58,470 nt of DNA from Pseudomonas frederiksbergensis. Its GTDB lineage: Bacteria; Pseudomonadota; Gammaproteobacteria; Pseudomonadales; Pseudomonadaceae. A program made the position numbers and the translations under genes. Location of the stretch: assembly GCF_003732275.1 (NCBI RefSeq), contig NZ_MOBM01000024.1:1-58470 (forward strand), in the 5' to 3' direction. Positions 34,648 to 44,001 of the stretch are shown here, piece by piece (the stretch's first letter is position 1; each line of letters begins with the position of its first letter). A model generated the notes under the pieces. The model was not told the DNA's origin and did no database searches. It saw nothing but the letters and a program-made list of their open reading frames with translations.

Positions 34648-36746
34648 TGCAATGGATTATTAACGCGCTCAACCAGGTCGCCCTGGCGGCCATGCGCCGC
34701 TCGGAGATCGTCGGCGCGTTTGTCGTGCTCGCCATCGTGTTCATGATGATTACCCCGCTGCCGACCTGGCTGGTGGACATCCTGATTGCCATCAACATCT
34801 GTATTTCTTGCCTGCTGATCATGCTGGCCATGCAACTGCCGCGCCCGCTGGCGTTCTCGACCTTTCCCTCGGTGTTGCTGATTACCACGATGTTTCGCCT
34901 GGCGCTGTCGATTTCCACCACCCGCCTGATCCTGCTGGACCAGGATGCCGGGCACATCGTCGAGGCCTTCGGGCAGTTCGTGGTCGGTGGCAACCTGGCG
35001 GTGGGCATGGTGATTTTCATGATCCTCACTGTGGTCAACTTCCTGGTGATCACCAAGGGCTCGGAACGGGTGGCGGAAGTCGGCGCGCGGTTCACCCTTG
35101 ACGCCATGCCCGGCAAGCAGATGTCCATCGACAGCGACTTGCGCGCCAACCTTATCAGCGTCCACGAAGCCCGCCGCCGGCGCGCAGAACTGGGTAAAGA
35201 AAGCCAGTTGTTCGGTGCCATGGACGGGGCGATGAAATTCGTCAACGGCGATGCCATCGCCAGCCTGATCATCGTCGCGATCAACATGATCGGCGGGATC
35301 TCCATTGGCGTGATCCAGCACGGCATGACCGCAGGCGACGCGGTGCAGTTGTACACCGTGCTGACCATCGGTGATGGCCTGATTGCGCAGATTCCGGCGC
35401 TGCTGATTTCCGTCACTTCGGGGATGATTATCACCCGGGTGTCCAACGACAATCCGGGGGTGGAAGCCAACATCGGTCGCGAGATCGCCGAGCAAATCAC
35501 CAGCCAGCCCAAGGCCTGGATCATTGCGTCGGTGGCGATGCTGGGGTTTGCCGCGATGCCGGGGATGCCGACGGCCGTCTTCATCGTGATCGCGATCATC
35601 TGCAGCCTCGGCGGCGTGCTGCAAATGCAGCGGGCCAAACCCAAATCCGCGCAGGACCAACCGGTCGCCGTGGCGCCGGAGGACAACGGCAACGAAGACT
35701 TGCGCACCTTCACCCCGAGCCGGCAGTTTTTGCTGCAATTCCACCCCCGCCAGGACATGGCGCAGATCGAAGCGCTGGTCAGCGAAATCCGTCAACGGCG
35801 CAACCGCCTGGTGGTGCATTACGGCCTGACCCTGCCCTCGTTCATCATCGAGACCGCCGAGCACCTGGCGCCGGATGAATTCCGTTTCTCGGTCTATGAA
35901 GTGCCGATGCTCAAGGCCACGTTCAACCAGACCCACGTCGCCATCGACGTCGGTGCACTGGAGGCCGGCCAATTGGAACAGGCCGTTGCCGGCAGTCTCG
36001 ATCGCCAGGAAAGCCAATGGCTGTGGTTGCCTGCCGATGCCGCGCAACTGCAGGGCAGCGCGGTGGAAACCATCAGCCCCAGCACCCTGATTGTCGAGCG
36101 CATGGAGCGCGCGTTGCAGGCGTGCGGGCCGCAGTTCATCGGGTTGCAGGAAACCAAGGCGATCCTCGGCTGGCTCGAATCCGAACAACCGGAACTCGCC
36201 CAAGAGATGCAACGGGTGCTGCCACTGGCGCGTTTCTCCTCGGTGTTGCAGCGGTTGGCGTCTGAATGCGTGCCGCTGCGGGCGATCCGGGTGATCGCCG
36301 AAACCCTGATCGAACACGGTCAGCACGAACGCGACATCACCGCCCTCACCGACTACGTGCGCATCGCCCTCAAATCGCTGATCTACAACCAGTACTGCGG
36401 CGCCAACGGTTTGCTGGTGTGGCTGTTGACCCCGGAAAGCGAAGGCATCCTGCGCGACAGCCTGCGCCAGACCCAGACCGAAACCTTCTTTGCCCTGAGC
36501 AACGGATCGAGCCAGCAACTGGTGCAGCAACTGCGCATTGCCTTCCCCCTGCGCGCGGCCGAACGTGCCGTGCTGCTGGTCGCACAGGACTTGCGCAGCC
36601 CGTTGCGCACCTTGCTGCAGGACGAATTCCACCATGTCCCGGTGCTGTCCTTCGCCGAGATCAGCAACGTCGCCGAAGTGAAAGTGATGGGCCGTTTCGA
36701 TCTGGAAGAAGACCAACAAGCGCTGGAGGACGACTATGCGGCCTGA
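34647..36746 (+). CDS. hrcV: T3SS export apparatus protein HrcV (SctV)
   Basis: A 699-residue FlhA/SctV-family protein forming the nonameric export gate. The N-terminal half has about eight membrane helices. Between them is the FHIPEP-like element; visible landmarks are FPSVLLITTMFRLALSIS, TRLILLDQDAGHIVEAFG, FVVGGNLAVGMVIF and VITKGSERVAEVGARFTLDA (cytoplasmic loop). The C-terminal 350 residues form the cytosolic ring that receives substrates and the gatekeeper. Start overlaps the hrpJ stop; length and order match P. syringae HrcV. Confidence 0.97.
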   Translation: MQWIINALNQVALAAMRRSEIVGAFVVLAIVFMMITPLPTWLVDILIAINICISCLLIMLAMQLPRPLAFSTFPSVLLITTMFRLALSISTTRLILLDQDAGHIVEAFGQFVVGGNLAVGMVIFMILTVVNFLVITKGSERVAEVGARFTLDAMPGKQMSIDSDLRANLISVHEARRRRAELGKESQLFGAMDGAMKFVNGDAIASLIIVAINMIGGISIGVIQHGMTAGDAVQLYTVLTIGDGLIAQIPALLISVTSGMIITRVSNDNPGVEANIGREIAEQITSQPKAWIIASVAMLGFAAMPGMPTAVFIVIAIICSLGGVLQMQRAKPKSAQDQPVAVAPEDNGNEDLRTFTPSRQFLLQFHPRQDMAQIEALVSEIRQRRNRLVVHYGLTLPSFIIETAEHLAPDEFRFSVYEVPMLKATFNQTHVAIDVGALEAGQLEQAVAGSLDRQESQWLWLPADAAQLQGSAVETISPSTLIVERMERALQACGPQFIGLQETKAILGWLESEQPELAQEMQRVLPLARFSSVLQRLASECVPLRAIRVIAETLIEHGQHERDITALTDYVRIALKSLIYNQYCGANGLLVWLLTPESEGILRDSLRQTQTETFFALSNGSSQQLVQQLRIAFPLRAAERAVLLVAQDLRSPLRTLLQDEFHHVPVLSFAEISNVAEVKVMGRFDLEEDQQALEDDYAA

Positions 36747-36764
36747 TGCCCGGAGACTGTCGTG

Positions 36765-37724
36765 ATGTTTGAATTGCGGGTGTTGAGTGGCCTGCACCAG
36801 GGCGCCGCATTGCCGTTGATTGGCGAACAGTGGCTGATCGGCGCCGACGCCGGGCACGATCTGGCGCTGTACGACCCCGGTGTCGCCGCCCTGCATTGTC
36901 GGTTGACCCGAACCGAGGACGGCTGGCAGTTGAACGCCGAAGACAGCCTGATTAACGACGAAGAAGGCCACGCCCGCACGGTGACCGAACTGGCGCCAAA
37001 CCAGACGTTCGCCCTGGGCAATGTCTGGCTGTGCCTGTCGGCCGCCGAGCAGGCGTGGCCGCTGGTGCCGGTGGCGGCACAAACACAAAACGTCGAAGAC
37101 ACGCCCGGGCAATCACCGCCGCTGAAAAAAGTGTCCTCACGCTCGACGCGATTCGACCGCACCGGTGCCGTCATCGTCGGCGTGCTGATCGGCATCATGG
37201 GCAGCGCCTGGGGCTTCAGTCGCGGCGGTTCGAACCCTCCGGCCGAGGCCATCAAAGCACCCGAGGCGACCGTCGCCGCGCCCGTCGCCAAGGACAAACC
37301 GAAAACCCTCGACGCGCCGTCAGCGGCGAAAGTCAAACTGGCGACTCGCGAAGCGGTGCGTCGTCAACTCAACCTGTTGCTCAGCGACCGCCTGTTGACC
37401 GACGTCAACATCGAAGACAGCGGCGAAGGCCTGGCCCTCACCGGCAACCTGAAGGATGACGCATTGCTGGTCTACCAACGGATGCTGCAACGCTTCAACG
37501 AGCGTTACGAACTGCCGGTGCCGTTGCTCGATCAGGTTGCCACGGCGGGGGCCGGCCTGCCCTTCGTGATCGTGCAGATCATCGGCGGCACCAACGCCCA
37601 CTTGGTCACCAGCGAAGGGCAGCGGCTGTACATCGGCGATACCCTCGAAGGCCTGCGCCTGAGCCGGATCGACGATCAGCGCATCGAGTTCGACGGCGAC
37701 CGGCATGTCGAGGTGCGCTGGTGA
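36765..37724 (+). CDS. hrpQ: T3SS inner-membrane ring protein HrpQ (SctD)
   Basis: A 319-residue bitopic protein of the YscD/SctD family. An N-terminal FHA-like cytosolic domain (LRVLSGLHQGAALPLIGEQW, then LIGADAGHDLALYD) is followed by one membrane segment (AVIVGVLIGIMGSAWGF, about residue 135). Periplasmic ring-building domains follow (NLLLSDRLLTDVNIEDSG; ERYELPVPLL). It forms the outer of the two inner-membrane rings with HrcJ. ATG at 36765 is used; GTG at 36762 is equally close to the ribosome site. Its end overlaps hrcN by 4 bases. Confidence 0.9.
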   Translation: MFELRVLSGLHQGAALPLIGEQWLIGADAGHDLALYDPGVAALHCRLTRTEDGWQLNAEDSLINDEEGHARTVTELAPNQTFALGNVWLCLSAAEQAWPLVPVAAQTQNVEDTPGQSPPLKKVSSRSTRFDRTGAVIVGVLIGIMGSAWGFSRGGSNPPAEAIKAPEATVAAPVAKDKPKTLDAPSAAKVKLATREAVRRQLNLLLSDRLLTDVNIEDSGEGLALTGNLKDDALLVYQRMLQRFNERYELPVPLLDQVATAGAGLPFVIVQIIGGTNAHLVTSEGQRLYIGDTLEGLRLSRIDDQRIEFDGDRHVEVRW

Positions 37725-39070
37725 ACGCGGCCCTGGCGCAATGGACCCGCGAACAGACCGCACGACTGTCGAAGGCCTCGGCGGTGCGCATCAGCGGCCG
37801 TGTCTCGGCGGTCAGCGGCATTCTGCTGGAGTGCCAGGTGCCGGCCGCGAAGATCGGCGACTTGTGCGAAGTGAGCAAGGCCGATGGCAGCGCCATGCTC
37901 GCCGAGATCGTCGGGTTCACCACGCAATGCACCTTGCTCAGCGCGTTGGGCACCCCGGACGGCATCCAGGTTGGCGCGCGCATTCGCCCGTTGGGCATGG
38001 CCCATCGCATTGGCGTCGATGACAGTTTGCTCGGCCGCGTGCTCGACGGTTTCGGCCGACCGCTGCTGGGGGATGGCGACGGTGCGTTTGCCGGTCTGCA
38101 TGACCGCCGCACCACCACCCCGGTGATCGCCGACGCCTTGCCGCCAATGCAAAAACCCCGGATCAGTTCGGCGTTGCCCACCGGCATCCGCGCCATCGAC
38201 AGCGCGATCCTGCTGGGGGAAGGCCAGCGGGTCGGGCTGTTCGCCGGGGCCGGTTGCGGCAAGACCACGCTGCTGGCGGAGATGGCGCGCAACATGGATT
38301 GCGATGTGATCGTCTTCGGCTTGATCGGTGAGCGGGGCCGCGAGCTGCGTGAATTTCTCGACCATGAACTGGACGACACCCTGCGTCAGCGTTCGGTGCT
38401 GATCTGCGCCACGTCCGACCGCTCCAGCATGGAACGCGCCCGCGCGGCGTTCACCGCCACAGCCATCGCCGAAGCGTTTCGCAAGCGCGGCATGAAAGTC
38501 TTGCTGCTGATCGACTCCCTGACCCGGTTCGCCCGGGCCCAGCGCGAAATCGGCATCGCCGCCGGTGAACCGTTGGGCCGCGGCGGTTTGCCGCCGTCGG
38601 TGTATACCCTGTTGCCGCAACTGGTGGAGCGCGCCGGCATGAGCGAAAACGGCTCGATCACCGCGATCTACACGGTGCTGATCGAGCAGGATTCGATGAA
38701 CGATCCGGTGGCCGATGAGGTGCGCTCGTTGCTCGACGGCCACATCGTGCTCTCGCGCAAACTCGCCGAGCGCGGGCATTACCCGGCCATCGACGTGCCC
38801 GCCAGCATCAGCCGGATCCTCAGCAACGTCACCGGCCGCGAACACCAGCAAGCCAATAATCGCCTGCGCCGCTTGATGGCGGCCTATCGGCAAGTGGAAA
38901 TGCTGCTGCGCCTGGGCGAGTACCAGCCGGGGTCCGACCCGGTCACCGATTGCGCGGTGCAACTCAACGACGCCATCAACGCCTTCCTGCGCCAGGACCT
39001 GCGCGAACCGGTGTCGCTGGAAACCACCCTTGAGCTGCTCACGCAACTCACCTCGCAGTTACCGGAGTGA
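37721..39070 (+). CDS. hrcN: T3SS ATPase HrcN (SctN)
   Basis: A 449-residue hexameric ATPase that strips chaperones and unfolds substrates. Walker A GAGCGKTTLL, Walker B VLLLIDSLTRFARAQRE, the FliI/YscN signature GGLPPSVYTLLPQLVERAG and DGHIVLSRKLAERGHYPAID. GTG start overlaps the hrpQ stop (GTGA). Full length for the family. It works with HrpE as stator and HrpO as stalk beneath the export gate. Confidence 0.97.
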   Translation: MNAALAQWTREQTARLSKASAVRISGRVSAVSGILLECQVPAAKIGDLCEVSKADGSAMLAEIVGFTTQCTLLSALGTPDGIQVGARIRPLGMAHRIGVDDSLLGRVLDGFGRPLLGDGDGAFAGLHDRRTTTPVIADALPPMQKPRISSALPTGIRAIDSAILLGEGQRVGLFAGAGCGKTTLLAEMARNMDCDVIVFGLIGERGRELREFLDHELDDTLRQRSVLICATSDRSSMERARAAFTATAIAEAFRKRGMKVLLLIDSLTRFARAQREIGIAAGEPLGRGGLPPSVYTLLPQLVERAGMSENGSITAIYTVLIEQDSMNDPVADEVRSLLDGHIVLSRKLAERGHYPAIDVPASISRILSNVTGREHQQANNRLRRLMAAYRQVEMLLRLGEYQPGSDPVTDCAVQLNDAINAFLRQDLREPVSLETTLELLTQLTSQLPE

Positions 39071-39072
39071 GC

Positions 39073-39516
39073 ATGGACGACGAACTCGAAGCCGACCCGA
39101 ACCGAGTGGCCATGGAGCAAGTGATCGGCGTGCTGACACCCTTGCGCCAGCATCGTCAGGCTCGCGCCGAACGCGCCCAACGCCAGTTGCAGGACGCGTT
39201 GACGGCGATGCACGAGCAGTTGCGCCTGACCGAGCATGCCTGGGTTCAGGAACGGGACAACCAGAAGGTCCGGCGCCAGCAGTTGTCCGCCGCGCACCTG
39301 GAAAAAACCATGGAACTGGGCGACGTCGATCGCTGGCATGACAAGGAGCGTCGCATGCTCGACCGACTCGCCTACATCCGCCAGAGCGCCAACCAATTGC
39401 GCCACGGCATCGAACTGCAACAACAACGCATCGAGCAAGCGCGGCTGGAGGCCGAGGCCCGGCAGCGGGCCGTGGAAAAACTCGCCTGCCTGAGCGAGAA
39501 CCTGAATGAGGAATGA
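39073..39516 (+). CDS. hrpO: T3SS stalk protein HrpO (SctO)
   Basis: A 147-residue, almost wholly helical protein rich in Arg, Gln and Glu (RAERAQRQLQDALTAMHEQ; LRHGIELQQQRIEQARLEAE), expected to form a long coiled-coil hairpin. SctO/FliJ proteins contact the ATPase and the HrcV ring. ATG at 39073 has GGAG 5 bases upstream; a GTG at 39067 overlapping the hrcN stop is the alternative. Position after hrcN matches P. syringae. Confidence 0.88.
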   Translation: MDDELEADPNRVAMEQVIGVLTPLRQHRQARAERAQRQLQDALTAMHEQLRLTEHAWVQERDNQKVRRQQLSAAHLEKTMELGDVDRWHDKERRMLDRLAYIRQSANQLRHGIELQQQRIEQARLEAEARQRAVEKLACLSENLNEE

Positions 39517-40072
39517 GCCGTTGAACGCACCGATCCATCACCCGCCTGCGCGCCCGCCACAGAAAGCCGCGCCAGCGGCGATCCAGCCTCAGAACGAGCA
39601 TTCGCCCGCCAGCAACCCGGCGCCTCGGCGCAACGAGCCGGAGCGCCATCGTTTCGCCGACAACCGGATGAATCAGGGTCGCGACAGCAGTCGCCACCTG
39701 GACGCCGACGGGTTGTACTTCGAACAACTGCTGCTGCCCTCGGGCGGCGGCAAGGGCGACCAGTCCGGCACCGGTAGTGGCAGCCACTTCAACATGTTCG
39801 CCCCGGCAGACGGCGTGCCGACGCAGTTGATCGACGAACTGGCACTGCAACTGCCGGCCCACGGCAACCAGCCCTTCAGCGCAACGTTGTTGATGCCCAA
39901 CCTGGGCAAGGTGCAGGTCCGGGCGAACAAGCGCGACAGCCTCTGGGCGATTGAGCTGGGCTTCGAGCGCAGCGACGTGCTGGAGCGCTTGAGCGCCCGC
40001 CATCAAGCCTGCGAAGAGGCGTTCTCCAAGGCGCTGGGACACGATGTCGAGCTGTCGATGGGTGGCGCATGA
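39506..40072 (+). CDS. hrpP: T3SS substrate-specificity switch HrpP (SctP)
   Basis: A 188-residue protein. The first 70 residues are Pro/Ala/Asn/Gln-rich and disordered (HHPPARPPQKAAPAAIQPQ). The C-terminal half (LIDELALQLPAHGNQPFSAT; LLMPNLGKVQVRANKRDS; ERLSARHQACEEAF) matches the T3S4-type domain of HrpP/YscP. In P. syringae HrpP is secreted and controls pilus length and the switch from early to late substrates. It overlaps hrpO by 11 bases and hrcQa by 4. Confidence 0.88.
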   Translation: MRNEPLNAPIHHPPARPPQKAAPAAIQPQNEHSPASNPAPRRNEPERHRFADNRMNQGRDSSRHLDADGLYFEQLLLPSGGGKGDQSGTGSGSHFNMFAPADGVPTQLIDELALQLPAHGNQPFSATLLMPNLGKVQVRANKRDSLWAIELGFERSDVLERLSARHQACEEAFSKALGHDVELSMGGA

Positions 40073-40785
40073 AGCCGTTGAAACTGCGCCAGGTCTCGCC
40101 CTCGGTCGCCACCGCCAGTCGTCTGCTCGGGCGTGGTCGCTGGCTGGCGTTCTCCAGCGCTGGCGATAACGGCCAACTGACCCTGAGCCCGATGCTGCCC
40201 CCCCAAAGCGCTGAAACCATGGCATTTGGCAGCGCCCGTGGGCTGTTGCGCCTGAGCAATGCCGATGCGTTGCTGAGCCTGTTCGGTGCTGCGCCGGTGG
40301 TGTGCGCCGGGCCGCTGCAAGCTTGGTACTGGCAATACGTGAATCAGCAACTGAGCCCGGTGCTGGCCGGGGTATTCGCGCCGCTGGAACCGCTTGAAGG
40401 GGTCGATGAACCGCTGCCTGATCGCCTCGATTGCCGCCTCAGCGTGCAACTGGCCGGCGAAACCGTCCACGGCGTGCTGAGCTGCGCCGCCGACACCCTG
40501 CTGCGGATCCTGGACGCCGCCCACTGGCAAGCCATCGAACAACCGTTGCCCGGAGACTGGTCGCTACGCTACCCGGTGGTGCTCGGTCACCTGGCCCTGA
40601 CGATTAACCAATTGGGTTCATTACGGGTCGGCGATGTGCTGCTGCCCAGCGAGACGCTTTTCGACAGTGAAGGCAACGGCCAGTTGCGCCTGGGCCACCG
40701 TCACTGGAGCGTCGAGACCCAGGCGTCGAACGAGCATTTGCAGCTGCGGCTGATCCGCGAAGAGGACCTTCACGATGGACAATGA
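40069..40785 (+). CDS. hrcQa: T3SS cytoplasmic ring protein HrcQa (SctQ N-terminal part)
   Basis: A 238-residue protein equivalent to the N-terminal part of SctQ/YscQ. P. syringae and relatives split SctQ into HrcQa and HrcQb. Features: LRQVSPSVATASRLLGRG at the start and the SPOA1-like C-terminal half (LRYPVVLGHLALTINQLGSL, then RVGDVLLPSETLFDSEGNG). It forms the sorting platform with HrpD and HrpE. Start overlaps the hrpP stop (ATGA); its end overlaps hrcQb by 11 bases. Confidence 0.92.
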   Translation: MKPLKLRQVSPSVATASRLLGRGRWLAFSSAGDNGQLTLSPMLPPQSAETMAFGSARGLLRLSNADALLSLFGAAPVVCAGPLQAWYWQYVNQQLSPVLAGVFAPLEPLEGVDEPLPDRLDCRLSVQLAGETVHGVLSCAADTLLRILDAAHWQAIEQPLPGDWSLRYPVVLGHLALTINQLGSLRVGDVLLPSETLFDSEGNGQLRLGHRHWSVETQASNEHLQLRLIREEDLHDGQ

Positions 40786-41134
40786 CGCGCTGTACGAAGA
40801 TGTGCTGCCGGAGATCGACGGCGACGTTGCCGAAGCCGAAGCGGCCGAGACTGTTGACGATGACGCGCCGGCCGAATCGCTGACGGAAGATCCCGTCCTG
40901 CCCTCCTCGCCCCTGGCCGGTCTGAGCCTGGACCTGACGGTGCGCAGTGGTGGCGTCAGCCTGAGCCTGGAAGCCTTGCAACGCCTGGCGCCGGGTTTGG
41001 TATTGGAGGTCGCTGGCGTGGCGCTCGGCGAAGCGACCCTGTGCCACGGCGAACGGGTCGTGGCTCACGGCGAACTGGTGGACGTGGACGGCCGCCTCGG
41101 TCTGCAAATCACGCGCGTGGTATTCGACCGATGA
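40775..41134 (+). CDS. hrcQb: T3SS cytoplasmic ring protein HrcQb (SctQ C-terminal part)
   Basis: A 119-residue protein. An acidic N-terminal stretch (EDVLPEIDGDVAEAEAAETV) is followed by a SPOA/FliN domain (LDLTVRSGGVSLSLEALQRL, then LEVAGVALGEATLCHGERVV and LVDVDGRLGLQITRVVF). It resembles the HrcQb fold, which forms dimers and tetramers in P. syringae. It overlaps hrcQa and hrcR. The split gene is intact in both parts, so this is the normal arrangement for the group and not a frameshift. Confidence 0.92.
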   Translation: MDNDALYEDVLPEIDGDVAEAEAAETVDDDAPAESLTEDPVLPSSPLAGLSLDLTVRSGGVSLSLEALQRLAPGLVLEVAGVALGEATLCHGERVVAHGELVDVDGRLGLQITRVVFDR

Positions 41135-41784
41135 TTATGGAGGGCATGAACCCGATCATGCTCGCGCTGCTGCTCGGCGCGTTGTCATTGGTCCCGCTGT
41201 TTTTGATCGTCTGCACGGCGTTCCTGAAAATTTCCATGGTGCTGTTGATCACCCGCAACGCCATCGGCGTGCAGCAAGTGCCACCGAACATGGCGATGTA
41301 CGGCATTGCGCTCGCCGCGACGATGTTCGTCATGGCCCCGGTGGCGAACGAGATCCAGCAACGAGTTCACGACAACCCGCTGGAAATGGGCACCACGGAA
41401 AAACTCCAGGTCAGCGCCAACACGGTGATGGAGCCGATCCAGCGCTTCATGAGCCGCAACACCGACCCCGACGTGCAAGCGCACTTGCTGGAAAACACTC
41501 ACCGTATGTGGCCGGCGGAAATGGCCGAAAAAGCCAGCAGCAACGACCTGCTGCTGGCGATCCCGGCGTTCGTGCTGTCGGAGTTGCAGGCCGGGTTTCA
41601 GATCGGTTTTCTGATCTACATCCCGTTCATCGTCATCGACCTGATCGTCTCCAATCTGCTGCTGGCGCTGGGCATGCAAATGGTCTCGCCCATGACCATC
41701 TCGCTGCCGCTCAAGCTGTTGTTGTTTGTGCTGGTGCAGGGTTGGTCGCGGCTGCTCGACAGCCTGTTTTATTCCTATATGTGA
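41131..41784 (+). CDS. hrcR: T3SS export gate protein HrcR (SctR)
   Basis: A 217-residue FliP/SctR family membrane protein. Helices at both ends and the family signatures SLVPLFLIVCTAFLKISMVL, LLITRNAIGVQQVPPNM, FVLSELQAGFQIGFLIYIPF and IVIDLIVSNLLLALGMQMVSP (in parts). Five copies with HrcS and HrcT build the export gate. ATG at 41131 overlaps the hrcQb stop (ATGA). Confidence 0.97.
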   Translation: MIMEGMNPIMLALLLGALSLVPLFLIVCTAFLKISMVLLITRNAIGVQQVPPNMAMYGIALAATMFVMAPVANEIQQRVHDNPLEMGTTEKLQVSANTVMEPIQRFMSRNTDPDVQAHLLENTHRMWPAEMAEKASSNDLLLAIPAFVLSELQAGFQIGFLIYIPFIVIDLIVSNLLLALGMQMVSPMTISLPLKLLLFVLVQGWSRLLDSLFYSYM

Positions 41785-41792
41785 GGCCCACC

Positions 41793-42059
41793 GTGGAAGC
41801 ATTGGCACTGTTCAAGCAAGGCATGTTTCTGGTGGTGATCCTCACCGCACCGCCCCTCGGCGTCGCAGTGCTGGTCGGCGTACTGACGTCGCTGGTGCAA
41901 GCGCTGATGCAGATTCAGGACCAGACCCTGCCCTTCGGCATCAAACTGGCCGCCGTCGGCCTGACCCTCGCCGCCACTGGGCGCTGGATCGGTGTGGAGC
42001 TGATCCAGTTCATCAACCTGTCATTCGACCTGATCGCCCGCTCCGGCGGCGCCCATTGA
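41793..42059 (+). CDS. hrcS: T3SS export gate protein HrcS (SctS)
   Basis: An 88-residue FliQ/SctS-family protein with two membrane helices separated by a short loop. ALFKQGMFLVVILTAPPLGV and LTSLVQALMQIQDQTLPFG are the family landmarks. It starts with GTG 8 bases after the hrcR stop and ends overlapping the hrcT start (TGATG). Confidence 0.95.
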   Translation: MEALALFKQGMFLVVILTAPPLGVAVLVGVLTSLVQALMQIQDQTLPFGIKLAAVGLTLAATGRWIGVELIQFINLSFDLIARSGGAH

Positions 42060-42853
42060 TGCCGTTCGACGCCGAGAGCCTGTTCGAGCTGATGCTCGGC
42101 ATGGGCCTGGCCATCGCGCGGATCCTGCCGTGCCTGATTCTGGTCCCGGCGTTCTGCTTCAAGCACATCAAGGGGCCATTGCGCTATGGCGTAACTTGCG
42201 CGATTTCGCTGGTGCCTGCGCCTAGCATCGGCCGGGTGCTGGCCCTGGAAAACGACAGCTGGTACACCATCGTCGGGCTGCTGCTCAAGGAGTCGGTGCT
42301 GGGGGTGCTGCTGGGGTTGTTGCTGTACGCGCCGTTCTGGATGTTCGCCACGGTCGGGGCATTGCTCGACAGCCAGCGTGGCGCCTTGAGTGGCGGCCAG
42401 ATCAACCCGTCGCTGGGGCCGGACGCCACGCCACTGGGCGAGTTGTTCCAGGAAGCGCTGATCATGTTGGTGATTCTGTCCGGCGGTCTGTCGCTGATTA
42501 CTCAGGTGATCTGGGACAGCTATGAAGTCTGGCCGCCCACCGTATGGCTGCCGGGGATGAACGGCCAGGGCCTGGATATTTTCCTCGGCCAGTTGAACCT
42601 GACCCTTCAACACGCATTGCTGTACGCCGCGCCGTTCATTGGTTTGCTGCTGTTGATCGAAGCCGCGTTCGCTATCGTCGGGTTGTACGCCCAGCAACTG
42701 AATGTCTCGGTGCTGGCAATGCCGGCCAAAAGCATGGCCGGGCTGGCGTTCCTGCTTGTGTACCTGCCGACGCTGCTGGAACTGGGTAACGGTCAACTGC
42801 AAAAGTTGCTCGACCTGAAGTTTCTGCTCGGGCATCTGGTGCTGGTGCCATGA
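42059..42853 (+). CDS. hrcT: T3SS export gate protein HrcT (SctT)
   Basis: A 264-residue FliR/SctT-family membrane protein with about six helices. Landmarks are GMGLAIARILPCLILVPAFC, KESVLGVLLGLLLYAPFW, ALLDSQRGALSGGQINPSLG and LLYAAPFIGLLLLIEAAFAI (in parts). Usual length for the family. Overlaps hrcS and hrcU by 1-4 bases. Confidence 0.96.
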   Translation: MPFDAESLFELMLGMGLAIARILPCLILVPAFCFKHIKGPLRYGVTCAISLVPAPSIGRVLALENDSWYTIVGLLLKESVLGVLLGLLLYAPFWMFATVGALLDSQRGALSGGQINPSLGPDATPLGELFQEALIMLVILSGGLSLITQVIWDSYEVWPPTVWLPGMNGQGLDIFLGQLNLTLQHALLYAAPFIGLLLLIEAAFAIVGLYAQQLNVSVLAMPAKSMAGLAFLLVYLPTLLELGNGQLQKLLDLKFLLGHLVLVP

Positions 42854-43926
42854 GCGAAAAAACCGAAAAAGCCACGCCCAAGAAACTGCGCGATGCCCGG
42901 GAGAAAGGCCAGGTCGGGCAGAGCCAGGACCTGAGCAAACTGCTGGTGTTGATGGTGGTCAGCGAGGTCTGCCTGGGCATGGCCGATCAAAGCGTGGAGA
43001 AGCTCGAACACCTGCTGAGCCTGTCGTTGAAGCGCATGAACGAACCGTTTCTCAGCACCTTGACCGAACTGATCGGCGAGGCCACCTGGGTGTTGATCTC
43101 GTTCATCCTGCTGAGTGTCGGCGTGGCCATACTGATGCGCCTGGCCGGCAGCTGGATACAGATTGGCTTTCTGTTTGCGCCCAAGGCCTTGAAAATCGAC
43201 CTCGGCAAACTCAACCCGATCGGCCACCTCAAGCAGATGTTTTCCGGGCAGAACCTGACGACGCTGCTGCTGAGCATCCTCAAGGCCATCGCCATCGGCG
43301 TCACGCTGTACGTGTCGATCAAACCGGTGCTGGGCAAGTTGATCCTGCTGGCCGACTCGGACCTGACCACCTATTGGCACGCCCTGCTCACACTGTTTCG
43401 CAGCATTCTGCGCAGCACCCTGGGCTTGCTGCTGGTGCTGGCGCTGGTCGATTACGCACTGCAGAAGTATTTCCACGCCAAGAAAATGCGCATGAGCCAC
43501 GAGGACATCAAGAAGGAATACAAGGAATCCGAGGGCGACCCGCACGTCAAAGGTCATCGCCGGCAACTGGCCCACGAACTGCTTAACGAAGAACCGACGA
43601 CGCCGGCCAAACCGCTGGAAGACGCCGACCTGCTGCTGGTCAACCCGACGCACTTTGCGGTGGCGTTGTACTACCGGCCAGGCCAGACGCCGTTGCCGCT
43701 GATTCACTGCAAGGGCGAAGACGAAGATGCCCTGGCGCTGATCGAGCGGGCCAAACGGGCGAAGATTCCGATCGTGCAAAGCGTGTGGCTGGCGCGCACC
43801 TTGTACAAGGTCAGGATCGGCCGCCACATCCCGCGCCCGACCCTGCTGGAAGTGGCGCATATCTACCAGGTGATCCGTCAGCTCGACGAGATCACCGACG
43901 AGATCATTCAGCTCGAAGAGCACTGA
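42850..43926 (+). CDS. hrcU: T3SS autoprotease/switch protein HrcU (SctU)
   Basis: A 358-residue FlhB/SctU-family protein. The N-terminus MSEKTEKATPKKLRDAREKG is characteristic. Four membrane helices are followed by a cytosolic domain with the autocleavage motif NPTHFAVAL near residue 262. Cleavage of the NPTH loop, together with HrpP, switches the export specificity. The last part (QLDEITDEIIQLEEH) is acidic. Last core gene of the hrpJ operon; 75 bases separate it from the chaperone gene and no terminator is visible between. Confidence 0.97.
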   Translation: MSEKTEKATPKKLRDAREKGQVGQSQDLSKLLVLMVVSEVCLGMADQSVEKLEHLLSLSLKRMNEPFLSTLTELIGEATWVLISFILLSVGVAILMRLAGSWIQIGFLFAPKALKIDLGKLNPIGHLKQMFSGQNLTTLLLSILKAIAIGVTLYVSIKPVLGKLILLADSDLTTYWHALLTLFRSILRSTLGLLLVLALVDYALQKYFHAKKMRMSHEDIKKEYKESEGDPHVKGHRRQLAHELLNEEPTTPAKPLEDADLLLVNPTHFAVALYYRPGQTPLPLIHCKGEDEDALALIERAKRAKIPIVQSVWLARTLYKVRIGRHIPRPTLLEVAHIYQVIRQLDEITDEIIQLEEH

Positions 43927-44001
43927 TCCAGAGCGCCGGATTCACGAAACTGCAACGTTAAAAGGCTTCAATGGCCTTCAAAACTTCCGGCAGTGCAGCT
44001 C

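Noticed and set aside
34107..37112. 1001-codon open frame on the minus strand across hrpJ, hrcV and hrpQ
   Set aside because: It is antisense to three certain T3SS genes, is extremely His/Gln/Arg/Asp-rich with no domain pattern, and arises from the GC-rich codon bias of the real genes.
37676..39046. 456-codon open frame antisense to hrcN
   Set aside because: Shadow of the ATPase gene; composition dominated by Arg, Gln, His and Ala.
40775..41134. Possible frameshifted single hrcQ gene
   Set aside because: The HrcQa/HrcQb split is the normal state in P. syringae-type T3SS, and both parts have their own starts and overlaps.
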